Position numbers and translations under genes: made by a program
From: Fontibacter flavus
Lineage (GTDB): Bacteria; Bacteroidota; Bacteroidia; Cytophagales; Cyclobacteriaceae
Reading direction: 5' to 3'
Assembly: GCF_042432905.1 (NCBI RefSeq)
Contig: NZ_JBHLWI010000090.1
Coordinates: 1-64,000, forward strand
DNA length: 64,000 nt
Notes under the pieces: generated by a model
Database searches by the model: none
The model's input: only the letters and a program-made list of their open reading frames with translations
Told to the model about the DNA's origin: nothing
Part shown: one piece after another, positions 33,888 through 43,827 of the stretch
Layout of the letters: each line of letters opens with the position of its first letter
Numbering within the stretch: position 1 is the stretch's first letter

Positions 33888-36662
33888 TTACTTTTTCAGG
33901 AAATCCCTCAAAACATAATGGAGAATCCCCCCATTTTTGTAGTATTCAATTTCTATTGCTGAATCCAACCTACAAAGCACATCAAAATCCACCACACTGC
34001 CATCTTCTTTCTCAGCTTTGACCTGAAGGCTTTTTTGAGGCGACAAACCATCACTTATACCTACAATACTTAATTTTTCTTTACCGGTCAAACCCAGACT
34101 TTCGGAATTTTCCCCGGGCAGGTACTGCAAAGGCAATACCCCCATCCCTACCAGGTTACTTCTATGGATCCTTTCATAACTTTCCGCCAAAACTGCTTTT
34201 ATGCCCAACAAATTGGTACCTTTTGCAGCCCAATCCCTGGAAGAACCGCTTCCATATTCTTTCCCAGCCAATACTATCAGTGGGGCACCTGATGCCAAAT
34301 ATTTCCTTGAAGCATCATATACGGTCATTTCTTCCCCACTTGGAATATGGGTAGTATAGCCCCCTTCTTTTGATGCCAATTGATTTTTGATCCTCACATT
34401 GGCAAAAGTTCCTCTGACCATCACCTCATCATTTCCCCTTCTGGAGCCGTAGGAATTAAAATCCTTGCGCTCCACTCCTCTTGAAACCAAATATTGGCCT
34501 GCTGGACTACTTTCTGAGAAAGAACCGGCAGGAGAAATATGGTCCGTTGTAATGGAATCCCCAAGTTTGAGTAAAACATATGCCCCATCGATATTCTTAG
34601 GATCCTCCACTGTCTCTGATATCTCATTGAAAAATGGGGCCTCTTTGATATAGGTACTGTCATCAGTCCATTGATAAATTTTATCCTTGGGGGCCTCTAA
34701 TGCTTTCCAGATATCATTCCCTTCAAATATTTCACCATAACTCTTGGCAAAATCACCGGGAGAGAGCACCTTGGACATGACCTCGAAAATCTCATCATTG
34801 GAAGGCCATAAATCTTTGAGATACACTGGCTCAAGATTTGGATCATAACCCAAAGGTTCATTGACCAGGTCCACATCAACCCTTCCGGCCAGGGCATAAG
34901 CCACCACCAACATAGGAGACATGAGGTAATTCATCTTCACCTGTGGGTGTACCCTGGCTTCAAAATTCCTGTTGCCCGAGAGAACCGAACTCACCACCAG
35001 ATCATTCTCTTCTACTGCCTTGGCAATATGTCTTGGCAAAGGACCTGAATTACCGATACAGGAAGTACAGCCATATCCGACTACATGAAAGCGAAGGGCT
35101 TCCAAGTCATCTAAAAGATTGGCTTTCTCCAAATAGTCTGTCACAACTTTGGAGCCTGGTGCCAAGGAGGTTTTCACCCAAGGCTTCACATCCAAGCCTC
35201 TCTCTCTAGCTTTCTTCGCTACCAATCCAGCTCCCAGCATTACTGATGGGTTTGAAGTATTGGTACATGAAGTAATAGCAGCAATGACAATGGAGCCATC
35301 ATGCAGGGCAAACTTCTCATTGTTCATCTTTACAACCACAGTCTTCAGCCCGTTTTTGACCTTGGTTTCGTATTCCACATCAGCATTTCCAGAACTTCTA
35401 CCTTCTGATGGCTGACTGCCACCTTCTCCATACCAGCGGCCAACATCTCTTTTGTCAATAGGGATATATTCCCTTCCGTGAACATTCTCCAATAACTCGC
35501 TGAACTTATCCTTAAACTCCCTTACCAAAATCTTATCCTGTGGCCTTTTTGGTCCTGAAACAGTCGGTTCAACGGTACCCAGATCCAACTCCACTACCGA
35601 ACTGTATCTGATTTTGTCTTCACCTTGCCTCCATAGCATATTGGCCCTGCAATAATCTTCCACCAATTTGATCTGCTCTGCGGAGCGATTGGTTTTGCCC
35701 ATGTAATCCAATGTCCTATCATCAATCGGGAAATAAGTGACCGTACAGCCGAATTCAGGAGACATATTGGAAATGGTGGCCCTATCTGGTACTGTAAGTG
35801 TATCCAAACCTGGACCAAACACCTCCACAAATTTGCCCACTACGCCATGTTTTCTCAATAAAGCTGTAATGGTCAATACCATATCGGTTGCTGTGGTGCC
35901 TAAAGGCAATTGGCCAGTCAACTTCAACCCCACAACCTCCGGCATGATGAAATAGATAGGTTGTCCTAAAATAGCTGCTTCCGCCTCTATACCGCCTACT
36001 CCCCAGGCCACTACGCCTATTCCATTGACCATAGGGGTATGGGAATCTGTCCCTACCAAGGTATCCGGAAAAACATTGCCGTCTCTTGCAATAACTCCCT
36101 GGGCCAAATATTCAAGATTCACCTGATGGCAAATACCCATCCCTGGAGGAACTACCGAAAAATTATCAAATGCCTTTTGGGCCCATTTCAAAAACTGATA
36201 ACGTTCGCCATTCCTTTCGTATTCCACCTCTACATTTTTTTGGTAAGAATAGTTTGTGCCAAAATAGTCCACTTGCACAGAATGGTCAATGACCAAGTCA
36301 ACCGGAATCAGTGGGTTTATTTTTTGGGGATCTTTCCCTTTCCTGACAGCTTCTGCCCTCAATGATGCAATATCCACCACGGCTGGTACACCTGTAAAAT
36401 CCTGCATCAAAACCCGAGCAGGTTTAAATGGAATATCTTTATCTGAAGGTTCAGGAGTCCAAGAGGCCAAGGTTTCTATATGCTCTTTGGTAACACCAAA
36501 ATCATCAAAATTTCTTAAGGCATTCTCTAAGAGAATCCTGATGGAAAATGGAAGACTTTCAATATGGAAGCCCGCTTCCTGAAGGGCAGACAAACTCCAA
36601 TAGCTGAAATTTCCTTTGCTGGTTTTGAGCGTTTTTTTTGATTGAAAAGGATCTCGAGACAT
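33888..36662 (-). CDS. acnA: Aconitate hydratase A
   Basis: 924 residues from the ATG at 36660-36662 (MSRDPFQSKK); the upstream codons of the longest frame are unlikely. The [4Fe-4S] ligands are all present: C466 in SCTNTSNP, and C532 and C535 in YGCTSCIGNSG. Also visible are the substrate motifs LVGTDSHTPM and GSSRDWAAKGTNLL. Length matches the AcnA/IRP type (about 890-930), not the shorter mitochondrial type. It isomerises citrate to isocitrate in the TCA cycle; family members can also bind mRNA when the cluster is lost. It is monocistronic. Confidence 0.96.
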   Translation of the reverse strand: MSRDPFQSKKTLKTSKGNFSYWSLSALQEAGFHIESLPFSIRILLENALRNFDDFGVTKEHIETLASWTPEPSDKDIPFKPARVLMQDFTGVPAVVDIASLRAEAVRKGKDPQKINPLIPVDLVIDHSVQVDYFGTNYSYQKNVEVEYERNGERYQFLKWAQKAFDNFSVVPPGMGICHQVNLEYLAQGVIARDGNVFPDTLVGTDSHTPMVNGIGVVAWGVGGIEAEAAILGQPIYFIMPEVVGLKLTGQLPLGTTATDMVLTITALLRKHGVVGKFVEVFGPGLDTLTVPDRATISNMSPEFGCTVTYFPIDDRTLDYMGKTNRSAEQIKLVEDYCRANMLWRQGEDKIRYSSVVELDLGTVEPTVSGPKRPQDKILVREFKDKFSELLENVHGREYIPIDKRDVGRWYGEGGSQPSEGRSSGNADVEYETKVKNGLKTVVVKMNNEKFALHDGSIVIAAITSCTNTSNPSVMLGAGLVAKKARERGLDVKPWVKTSLAPGSKVVTDYLEKANLLDDLEALRFHVVGYGCTSCIGNSGPLPRHIAKAVEENDLVVSSVLSGNRNFEARVHPQVKMNYLMSPMLVVAYALAGRVDVDLVNEPLGYDPNLEPVYLKDLWPSNDEIFEVMSKVLSPGDFAKSYGEIFEGNDIWKALEAPKDKIYQWTDDSTYIKEAPFFNEISETVEDPKNIDGAYVLLKLGDSITTDHISPAGSFSESSPAGQYLVSRGVERKDFNSYGSRRGNDEVMVRGTFANVRIKNQLASKEGGYTTHIPSGEEMTVYDASRKYLASGAPLIVLAGKEYGSGSSRDWAAKGTNLLGIKAVLAESYERIHRSNLVGMGVLPLQYLPGENSESLGLTGKEKLSIVGISDGLSPQKSLQVKAEKEDGSVVDFDVLCRLDSAIEIEYYKNGGILHYVLRDFLKK

Positions 36663-36773
36663 AGCTGTTGTTTTGGTTAAATGAAACAAATCAAAATAAA
36701 AAGTATATAAATTTAACCATTTAACCTTTGAAATGATTCAATCTCTACAGGAAATTCGCATAAAAGCAAAAAA

Positions 36774-36793
36774 CGCAGGATTTACACCCTGCG
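36774..36793 (-). terminator. Terminator of the Mla-type operon
   Basis: cgcagg (36774-36779) and cctgcg (36788-36793), with a 6-T run on the minus-strand side. It lies 28 bp past the stop of the MlaD-like gene. Confidence 0.8.
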
Positions 36794-36821
36794 CTTCAAA
36801 ATATCTATCTTTAGTATGAAT

Positions 36822-37793
36822 TTATTGCTCTTGATTCGCCTTGTTCATTCTTTTGAATCCTCTTCTGAAAGGCCAGGTGTATTCCAATGCTTCCAAACCC
36901 CTATTAAGGTTCATGGTAGAACTATCAGCATAAATAAGGGTGTTTTTCAGTCTTGATGCAAATTCCTCATCGTTCAGAATCATCCCCAAAGTGTTGTCTC
37001 TGTCACTCAACTTACTAGTCACATCATTCAGGTTATTGGTCAGCACATTTGCATTATCTGCTGTTGCCTGCAAGCTTTCAATTGAGCCCTGCAACGACTT
37101 ATACAATTCTTTGTCGTGGGTCAGGTCATAAATCAATGTTCCTTCTTCATTCAGCGTAGCGGCAAATTTATTTAACTCTATCAGCATTCTGTTACTGTTG
37201 ACTGAAGCCCTATCCAAGTTGGAAAGGATATTTTTAAAATTATCAGCAAGCACAGAATCAGTCATGACCGCGCCAACTATTCCGTCCCCTTGAGCAATCT
37301 TGCCAGTCAGTACTTTCAAGTTCTCAGTAATGGTCACCAGGTTCTTATTGTTCTCCTGTAAAGTCTCCATCATCTTGTCCGTATCCAAAGGCATTTCAGC
37401 CATTAACCTGTCTCCGTCTTCCACAGGAGGAGCCTGGGTAGTTCCGCCATATATGACTATGATTTTGTTACCGATCAGCCCATCTGAACTGATCGTCGCT
37501 TTAGAGTCTTTTCTGATATAATCTTTCACCTTTGACTCCACAGCCATGACTATCTCCACCTGAGAATCGCCATAAAAATTAATATTGCGAACAGTTCCAA
37601 TTTTCACACCTGAAAACCAAACGTTATTGCCTGTCTGCAATCCGGCCACATCATCAAAAACAGCATTAAGGCGGATACTCTTAACAAATTTTTTCTGTTG
37701 ACCACCCAAGGTAAGCACCCCTGTAATAAAGATGATAATGCCAATCAGGACGAAAATGCCAACAATGACGGATTTTTTATTATCGTTTCTCAT
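36822..37793 (-). CDS. MlaD/MCE-domain lipid-binding protein
   Basis: 323 residues. An N-terminal anchor helix (SVIVGIFVLIGIIIFITGVLTLG, about 8-30) is followed by the MCE domain (VAGLQTGNNVWFSGVKIGTVRNINF and GLIGNKIIVIYGG). The long C-terminal part is helical/coiled (LTNNLNDVTSKLSDRDNTLGMIL). MCE proteins bind phospholipids in the periplasm and hand them to an ABC transporter. It overlaps the ATPase gene by one base. The order MlaD, MlaF, MlaE (3' to 5') matches the usual outer-membrane lipid-asymmetry operon, but MlaB and MlaC are not adjacent. Confidence 0.9.
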   Translation of the reverse strand: MRNDNKKSVIVGIFVLIGIIIFITGVLTLGGQQKKFVKSIRLNAVFDDVAGLQTGNNVWFSGVKIGTVRNINFYGDSQVEIVMAVESKVKDYIRKDSKATISSDGLIGNKIIVIYGGTTQAPPVEDGDRLMAEMPLDTDKMMETLQENNKNLVTITENLKVLTGKIAQGDGIVGAVMTDSVLADNFKNILSNLDRASVNSNRMLIELNKFAATLNEEGTLIYDLTHDKELYKSLQGSIESLQATADNANVLTNNLNDVTSKLSDRDNTLGMILNDEEFASRLKNTLIYADSSTMNLNRGLEALEYTWPFRRGFKRMNKANQEQ

Positions 37794-38542
37794 TATCGAA
37801 TGAAATTATAGTCATAAAATGATTTTATTCTTGGGTCAGTAGCACCTTCGAATACTTCTTCGAAACTTCCTACTGCCTTAAACTGTCCCTCAATCAAGAC
37901 CGCCATCCTATCACCTGTTTGTTTGGCACAGGTGAGGTCATGGGTAATCACAATAGAGGAAGTCTTGTACTCTTCCCTGACCTGATTGATCAGATTATTG
38001 ATATCGATACAGGTAGTAGGATCCAATCCTGCAGTCGGCTCATCATATAACATGATTTCCGGATTCAGGATCAAGGTTCTGGCAACACCTATCCTTTTTT
38101 TCTGCCCTCCGGACAGCTCTGCAGGCATCTGATTGATCGTCTGTGGAAGCCCTACTGAATCCAACAGTTGTTCCACCCTGTAATCAATCTCTTTCCGGCT
38201 CAGGTTCTTAATGTTTCTGGTCAAAGGAAATTCTAAATTTTCCCTCACTGTCATACTGTCATATAGTGCCGAAGCCTGAAAAGCAAAACCGATTTTCAAC
38301 CGTAGTTTATTGAGATCTCTTAAACTCAATTTGGAAATATCCTGACCTAGGATCTTCACCACCCCCTCATCCTGTTTCAAGAGCTGTACCATTATTTTGA
38401 TCAGCACGGATTTTCCTGTTCCGGATTTACCCAATACGACGAGATTTTCGCCCCTATACAAATCCAAATCAACCCCTCTGAGGACTTCATTGTCCCCAAA
38501 AGCTTTATACAATCCCCTGATTTCTACAACTGTCTCTCTCAT
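37793..38542 (-). CDS. ABC transporter ATPase, MlaF-type
   Basis: 249 residues with all ABC motifs: Walker A GKSGTGKS at 38-45, signature LSGGQ at 143-147, Walker B IMLYDEPTAGLD around 163-174, and the H-loop in VITHDLTCA. It energises lipid movement through the permease encoded 3 bp upstream and works with the MCE protein encoded downstream. Start and stop positions overlap the neighbours closely, supporting translational coupling. The QKKRIGVARTLILNPEI context matches MlaF more closely than drug exporters. Confidence 0.9.
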   Translation of the reverse strand: MRETVVEIRGLYKAFGDNEVLRGVDLDLYRGENLVVLGKSGTGKSVLIKIMVQLLKQDEGVVKILGQDISKLSLRDLNKLRLKIGFAFQASALYDSMTVRENLEFPLTRNIKNLSRKEIDYRVEQLLDSVGLPQTINQMPAELSGGQKKRIGVARTLILNPEIMLYDEPTAGLDPTTCIDINNLINQVREEYKTSSIVITHDLTCAKQTGDRMAVLIEGQFKAVGSFEEVFEGATDPRIKSFYDYNFIR

Positions 38543-38545
38543 AAC

Positions 38546-39331
38546 TTAAGAATATCTTATGGCATTGACAATCTGAAGTGCCAAAAGCTCTTCAATAAAG
38601 ATCAGAAACATGGACATGACCACAGAAGCATTAGCAGCCTTTCCAACTCCTTCTGTTCCTTGGGTAGAATTATAACCCTTATAGCATCCCACTATTCCTA
38701 TGGTAAAACCAAAAACCAATGATTTGATGATGGAAGAGAAAATGTCAAGGAAAGAAATAGACTCAAATACCTGAACAAAGAAGGTAGAAAGACTGACCAT
38801 CTCGTTTTGATTCACATTGATGAATGACCCCATCAAAGCGACAAAATCCGTGTACATCACCAATACAGGAATCATTAATGTTGTGGCCAAAGTTCTGGTG
38901 ATAACCAAATACTTGAAAGGATTGATCGCAGAAACCTCCATGGCATCGATCTGTTCCGTAACTTTCATGGAACCGATCTCGGCACCAATACCCGACCCGA
39001 CTTTACCTGCTGCAATCAATGCTGTCACCAATGGGCCCAATGCCCTTACAACTGCAATGGAAATCAATGCAGGTAACCAAGAAGTGGCACCGAATTCCGC
39101 AAGTGATGGACGGGATTGGTTGGTAAATACAATCCCAATAATAAACCCTGTCAGTGAGATTAGCGGAAGGGACCTGTACCCTATCTCGTAACATTGTCTA
39201 AGTATTTCTTTAAACTCATAAGGAGGAAACCAAACTTCCTGAAAAAACCTCTTGACAAACGCAAAGGCGTCGGCCAGGCCTCTGAAAAAATTGTCTGTTT
39301 TCTTACTGATGATCGGTCGGTTATCTTCCAT
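38546..39331 (-). CDS. MlaE-type ABC transporter permease
   Basis: 261 residues with about five hydrophobic helices and the MlaE-family core motif GSGIGAEIGSMKVTEQIDAMEV at 126-147 and the terminal GCYKGYNSTQGTEGVGKAAN. The family forms the dimeric transmembrane part of the phospholipid transport complex. It is the first gene of the mlaEFD-like operon on the minus strand; the single-domain response regulator gene lies 54 bp further upstream and is not obviously part of it. Confidence 0.9.
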   Translation of the reverse strand: MEDNRPIISKKTDNFFRGLADAFAFVKRFFQEVWFPPYEFKEILRQCYEIGYRSLPLISLTGFIIGIVFTNQSRPSLAEFGATSWLPALISIAVVRALGPLVTALIAAGKVGSGIGAEIGSMKVTEQIDAMEVSAINPFKYLVITRTLATTLMIPVLVMYTDFVALMGSFINVNQNEMVSLSTFFVQVFESISFLDIFSSIIKSLVFGFTIGIVGCYKGYNSTQGTEGVGKAANASVVMSMFLIFIEELLALQIVNAIRYS

Positions 39332-39384
39332 ATCTAATTACTTGTCGATCTTTTGGCCCGCTAAATTAGGAAAAATGAATCAGC

Positions 39385-39759
39385 TTATGGCAATATTCCC
39401 AAGATCTCTGCCATAATTTCATTTTTCAACGGCTTCACCAAAAAACCCGACACCATACTATAATTTAAACTCATTTCAATATCCGATGGGTCCATGGATG
39501 AGGTCAGCATCTTAACCTCGATGTCAATGTCCTTTTCTTTTAACAAATCCAGAAAATTCCATCCTGTCATCTCTGGCATATTGACATCCAAAATCAACAG
39601 ATCCGCATCGTTGTCTTGCAGCCAATCCAATGCATTAAAAGGATTTTCAAAAAAGAAAAGTTCTATATCCGGCTTAATCCGCAATAAATTCTTGCGGTTG
39701 ATCATGTGCTGAATGGTGTCATCATCGACAAAAATGACTCTATTGATTATATTACTCAT
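39385..39759 (-). CDS. Single-domain response regulator
   Basis: About 124 residues from the ATG at 39757-39759 (MSNIINRVIFVDDD); the longer frame adds 30 unlikely residues. Receiver-domain residues are complete: DDD acidic pocket near 12-14, phosphoacceptor D in LLILDVNMPEMTGW, T in MLTSSMD, and K in FLVKPLKN. There is no output domain, so it acts by protein-protein contact, probably downstream of a hybrid kinase. No kinase gene is adjacent. Direct repeats TTTAGTCATACCT lie about 155-200 bp upstream. Confidence 0.85.
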   Translation of the reverse strand: MSNIINRVIFVDDDTIQHMINRKNLLRIKPDIELFFFENPFNALDWLQDNDADLLILDVNMPEMTGWNFLDLLKEKDIDIEVKMLTSSMDPSDIEMSLNYSMVSGFLVKPLKNEIMAEILGILP

Positions 39760-40289
39760 GACTATCTTACCACTTGTAAAATGATTTTCAAACAAAGATT
39801 TCACCATACCCCATAACCATCCAAACCTGCTCCTTACGGTGAAAAACATTCCAATCTACAAAATATAAAAACATAAATTCTCCGAGCTATTTAAAAATTT
39901 ACCCAAAAACATATTTTAGTCATACCTTAATTTTTTAGCGTAACCATATTTAGTCATACCTAAATTGAATTTAAAAATCTATCAATCAATTATTTAAATA
40001 ACAAAACATAAACTATTTTAGAATGGTAAACGTCTTTCAAAAAGCTCATGATATTAATACTTTTTTAACAAAAAAGAAAGACAAACCTAAACCAATCAAT
40101 AGGTTATTTACCTGCCTTTTCGGTCGAAATTAAGTTAATTTTAAGCTGGAAATAATTGTAAAATGAACCCACAATTTCTCCCGCCCCCTAGCCTTCTTAC
40201 CTGTAAAAACTTAGAGAAATTCATCTTACGGATTACTGTTGCAAACTAACTTTTTGATTAGATTGCCTTCCGGTTCAATTGTAACACTT
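39760..40289. other. Divergent intergenic region with direct repeats
   Basis: No gene. TTTAGTCATACCT is repeated exactly at 39915-39927 and 39949-39961, 34 bp apart (see repeat entry). The DUF389 start is chosen at 40290, so an in-frame TTG extension is considered non-coding. Confidence 0.5.
39915..39961. promoter_or_regulatory. Direct repeat TTTAGTCATACCT (two copies)
   Basis: Two exact 13-bp copies, 34 bp start to start, between the response regulator and DUF389 genes. The spacing is close to three helix turns, so two regulator molecules could bind the same face of DNA. It could be a tandem operator. Confidence 0.45.
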
Positions 40290-41666
40290 ATGCAAGAGAG
40301 TAAAAAAACGATCAGTTTGAGAAATAGAATTCTGGAAATCCTATTGTTTTTCAAGGACAGATTTGACCTCCATGAAGGAAAGGAAGACGAGCTGGAAACC
40401 ATAGATTATATCCGAAAAAACATAGAGTTCAAAGGTGCAAATTTATGGATTTTGATATTCGCCATTTTTGTGGCATCAGTTGGCCTCAATGTCAACTCTA
40501 CTGCAGTGATTATTGGCGCCATGTTGATCTCCCCCCTGATGGGACCTATCATGGGTATTGGCATGGCTGCCGGCATCAACGATTTCGAACTACTCCAAAA
40601 ATCATTGAAGAACCTGGGAATTGCCATCTTGATTTCCATCCTGACCAGCACCATTTACTTTTCCTTCACCCCATTGGATGATGCCCAATCAGAATTATTG
40701 GCAAGAACAGAGCCAACCATTTGGGATGTACTGATCGCCCTGTTTGGAGGGCTTGCCGGTATCGTGGCTGGATCTAGAAAAGAAAAAAGCAATGCTATCC
40801 CGGGAGTTGCCATCGCTACTGCTTTGATGCCTCCTCTTTGTACAGCCGGATATGGCTTGGCCACCGCCAATCTGTATTATTTCTTTGGGGCATTCTACCT
40901 ATTCTTTATCAACTCTGTTTTCATCAGTCTTTCCACTTACCTGATCGTTAGATTTATGAAATTCCCGAAAAAAGAATTTCTTGATCCAAAAAGGGAAAAA
41001 ACTGTAAAAACCTATATCACGATCTTCACACTTTTGACAATCGTGCCAAGTGTTTACCTGGCATACAATATTGTAAAACGGACCTTTTGGGAAAAAGCCG
41101 CCAATCAGTTTATCAGCACTGAATTGGACTTGCCGAGAACACAAGTGATTTCTTCTGTCCTACGTTATGATGCAGACAGCAGCATCATTGAAGTCAGCCT
41201 AATCGGTGAACGAATCAATGATGAGGAAATAGAAACAATGTCCAGAAAATTGCCTGCCTTCAACCTCAATAACACCCATTTGAAAATCAAACAAAGTGGT
41301 GATTCCGGCACAGACATGAATGTACTTCGATCTGACATTTTAAAAGATCTCTATGAAAGAAATGAGCTACTGATCCAGGACAAGGATAAAAAAATTGCAT
41401 TACTTGAAAGAGAATTGGCTGAATATGGTAACAGCAGTGCCCAGGTTCTCGACATTGCTTCTGAAGCAAAAGTCAATCATCCTAACCTGCTAAATTTCAC
41501 GATGAACAGGTCTGTAATGGCCAATCTGGAGAAAAACAAACAGGACACCCTACTCTTGGCCTATGCTAAATTCAGAAACAGGCCCAACCAACAGGAACAG
41601 AAAAGATTCGAGACTTGGCTTAAATTAAGAACGAAAGCAGATTCTGTTGCCTTGATCGTCAATTGA
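40290..41666 (+). CDS. DUF389 membrane protein
   Basis: 458 residues from the ATG at 40290 (MQESKKTISLRNRILE); the TTG 51 bp upstream gives a hydrophobic leader not expected here. Residues about 55-240 hold several transmembrane helices with the family motif NSTAVIIGAMLISPLMGPIMGIGMAAG and AIPGVAIATALMPPLCTAGYGLA. The C-terminal 200 residues are soluble with a coiled section. The function of DUF389/TIGR00341 proteins is not known to me; they are widespread in bacteria and archaea. It is monocistronic. Confidence 0.85.
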   Translation: MQESKKTISLRNRILEILLFFKDRFDLHEGKEDELETIDYIRKNIEFKGANLWILIFAIFVASVGLNVNSTAVIIGAMLISPLMGPIMGIGMAAGINDFELLQKSLKNLGIAILISILTSTIYFSFTPLDDAQSELLARTEPTIWDVLIALFGGLAGIVAGSRKEKSNAIPGVAIATALMPPLCTAGYGLATANLYYFFGAFYLFFINSVFISLSTYLIVRFMKFPKKEFLDPKREKTVKTYITIFTLLTIVPSVYLAYNIVKRTFWEKAANQFISTELDLPRTQVISSVLRYDADSSIIEVSLIGERINDEEIETMSRKLPAFNLNNTHLKIKQSGDSGTDMNVLRSDILKDLYERNELLIQDKDKKIALLERELAEYGNSSAQVLDIASEAKVNHPNLLNFTMNRSVMANLEKNKQDTLLLAYAKFRNRPNQQEQKRFETWLKLRTKADSVALIVN

Positions 41667-42103
41667 TCATCAGCACTGCTTTACATGATAACAAACAATA
41701 GATTTAAAACTGTTTGAAAAAATAACACTGTTTAATAAAGCCTAAAATTGAGAAATCCTCCATATTCAAGACAGCCTTAGGGCAGGTTAAGGGCAGGTAT
41801 TTCCCTCCACCATGAATGGCTTCCAATGACAGATTACTGGATATATCACCTTGAGTGAAGCGAAAGCCTGCCCTGTAGCATTACGGTGGGGTCTCCCAAG
41901 ATAGCGGAGATGCTTCACTTCGTTCGGCATGATGCGTAATTTTGTCATTACTCTTTCTGTGCTTTTTCCAAAATTTTAAATTCTCAGGGTGACGATTCGT
42001 TCAATTTGTTTTTAATAGTTTTAGAAATGGACAACAAAAAACGGGAATGCCGCGGCATTCCCCTTTTCAATATTCATAATAGTTATACTAAATGTATCTC
42101 CAA
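41667..42103. other. Non-coding region with dispersed-repeat fragments
   Basis: No gene. A stretch around 41895-41960 (tctcccaagatagcggagatgcttcac and following) resembles widely dispersed repeats in this phylum. It ends with the FloA terminator at 42043-42062. Confidence 0.45.
42043..42062 (-). terminator. Terminator of the nfeD-floA operon
   Basis: A palindrome gggaatgc..gcattccc with a 4-base centre (42043-42050 and 42055-42062), 42 bp after the floA stop and followed on the minus strand by a T-run. Confidence 0.8.
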
Positions 42104-43120
42104 TTATTTCTTGTCACTGGCTTTTCCTTTGCCGCCTTCTACTCCGGAACCTGAATCTGTTCCTGCTATAGAAGATCTCATATCAGTATCTGACTTGATA
42201 TTTTCCATACGGTAATAATCCATTACACCCAATCTACCGGTTCTGAAAGCCTCGGAAATCGCTTTAGGAACCTCAGCTTCTGCCTGGATTACTTTTGCGC
42301 GCATCTCTACAGTCTTGGCTTTCATCTCCTGTTCCAGGGCAACAGCCATCGCTCTTCTTTCCTCAGCTTTTGCTTCGGCCACCTTAAGATCTGCCGAAGC
42401 CTGATCAATCTGTAGTTTCGCACCGATGTTGGTTCCTACATCAATGTCAGCTATATCGATAGATAAAATCTCAAAAGCAGTACCCGCATCCAGACCTCTT
42501 TCCAAAACCAGTTTGGAAATTTTATCAGGGTTTTCCAACACGCTCTTGTGGTTCTGAGCGGAACCAATAGAGGTAACGATTCCTTCCCCTACTCTCGCTA
42601 AAATAGTATCTTCGCCTGCTCCACCTACCAATTGGGCGATATTTGCCCTTACGGTCACTCTTGCCTTAGCGATCAACTGAATACCGTCAGCAGCTACGGC
42701 AGCTACATTCGGAGTATTGATCACTTTGGGGTTTACCGAAATCTGTACTGCCTCAAACACATCTCTTCCTGCCAGGTCAATGGCAGTAGCCTGCTTAAAG
42801 CTGAGATTGATATTGGCCTTATCTGCAGATATCAATGCCCTGATCACATTCGGAACATTTCCTCCTGCCAGATAGTGCGTCTCAAGTTCGTTGGTAGTAA
42901 GATCCAACCCAGCTTTGGTAGCCGTGATCAATGAATTCACAATCACACTTGGTGGAACTTTCCGGATACGCATTCCAATCAGCTCCCCTATACCTACACG
43001 CACATTGGCAAAAATGGCTGTGATCCATAAATTGACCGGAACGAAATACAAGAAAATAAAAAGAAGAATCAGGCCGGCAAATGCCGCGAATAAAATGAAC
43101 GCCGAATCTGTAATATCCAT
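42104..43120 (-). CDS. floA: Flotillin-like protein FloA
   Basis: 338 residues: one N-terminal membrane helix (about 8-30), then the SPFH/UPF0365 domain with NVRVGIGELIGMRIRKVPPS and AIDLAGRDVFEAVQISVNPKVI, and the alanine/glutamate-rich helical region KVAEAKAEERRAMAVALEQEM typical of flotillins. FloA organises membrane microdomains and is usually co-encoded with NfeD, as here (3-bp gap). Its length matches the family. The role in this organism would be membrane organisation, inferred from family. Confidence 0.93.
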   Translation of the reverse strand: MDITDSAFILFAAFAGLILLFIFLYFVPVNLWITAIFANVRVGIGELIGMRIRKVPPSVIVNSLITATKAGLDLTTNELETHYLAGGNVPNVIRALISADKANINLSFKQATAIDLAGRDVFEAVQISVNPKVINTPNVAAVAADGIQLIAKARVTVRANIAQLVGGAGEDTILARVGEGIVTSIGSAQNHKSVLENPDKISKLVLERGLDAGTAFEILSIDIADIDVGTNIGAKLQIDQASADLKVAEAKAEERRAMAVALEQEMKAKTVEMRAKVIQAEAEVPKAISEAFRTGRLGVMDYYRMENIKSDTDMRSSIAGTDSGSGVEGGKGKASDKK

Positions 43121-43123
43121 AGT

Positions 43124-43585
43124 TTATGATTTTATGATAATTTTATTGTCCTCCAATTTAGTAATAAAAACATTTGAACCTACAGGAATAAATCCGGAAT
43201 CGGATTTAACCTCATAAATATTGTCCCCAAATTCTGCCTTCCCGATCGGTTTGATGTCCGAAACTGCCTTGCCTGCCATCCCTACTTCCAGTCCAGCCAA
43301 TCTCTCATCAAAAGAACGGCTGGTAATGGTGTCCTTTAAAGCAAATTTATTCCAAACTCCAGATCTAAACCCATAAACCAAAGCGATTAGGTTAAGTAAC
43401 ATGGCAGAAACAAGCACAATATACCCTACCTGTGCATCAAATTTCAGAAATGCAAAGTAGATTCCTCCTGCTGTCACCAACAATCCTATTATCCCCACCA
43501 CGGTAGTACCTGGTACAAAGAGGATTTCTGCCAACACCAAAATTAGGCCTATAAGCAAGATCGAAATTAGGATAAACCAGGTCAA
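43124..43585 (-). CDS. NfeD-like membrane protein
   Basis: 153 residues with about three hydrophobic helices at 5-75 and a C-terminal OB-fold-like domain (GLEVGMAGKAVSDIKPIGKAEF, FIPVGSNVFITKLEDNKIIIKS). It is the short NfeD form, lacking the protease-like N-terminal domain. It is the first gene of a two-gene operon with floA; the NfeD-FloA pairing is a conserved arrangement. It supports flotillin function in the membrane. Confidence 0.9.
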   Translation of the reverse strand: MTWFILISILLIGLILVLAEILFVPGTTVVGIIGLLVTAGGIYFAFLKFDAQVGYIVLVSAMLLNLIALVYGFRSGVWNKFALKDTITSRSFDERLAGLEVGMAGKAVSDIKPIGKAEFGDNIYEVKSDSGFIPVGSNVFITKLEDNKIIIKS

Positions 43586-43827
43586 TTTTTATTTCGTTTA
43601 GGTTTCAAATTATTATCAAACTATGTAATGGTAAAAGTACATTTTTTTCTGACAAACATTCAAATGAACTACGAAATAGAAAAGCTAATAAAGCATCTTA
43701 ATATTTTTCCAATAAAACATTTAGTTTATAGAGATTTTAGAGAAAATAAATTTCATGTATACACTAAAAATTAATTTATTATTTGAATATATTTAGTTGA
43801 CAATTCAACAACTTACCAAAACTCTTT

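Noticed and set aside
38817..39191. 124-codon plus-strand frame inside the MlaE gene
   Set aside because: Antisense shadow of a conserved permease.
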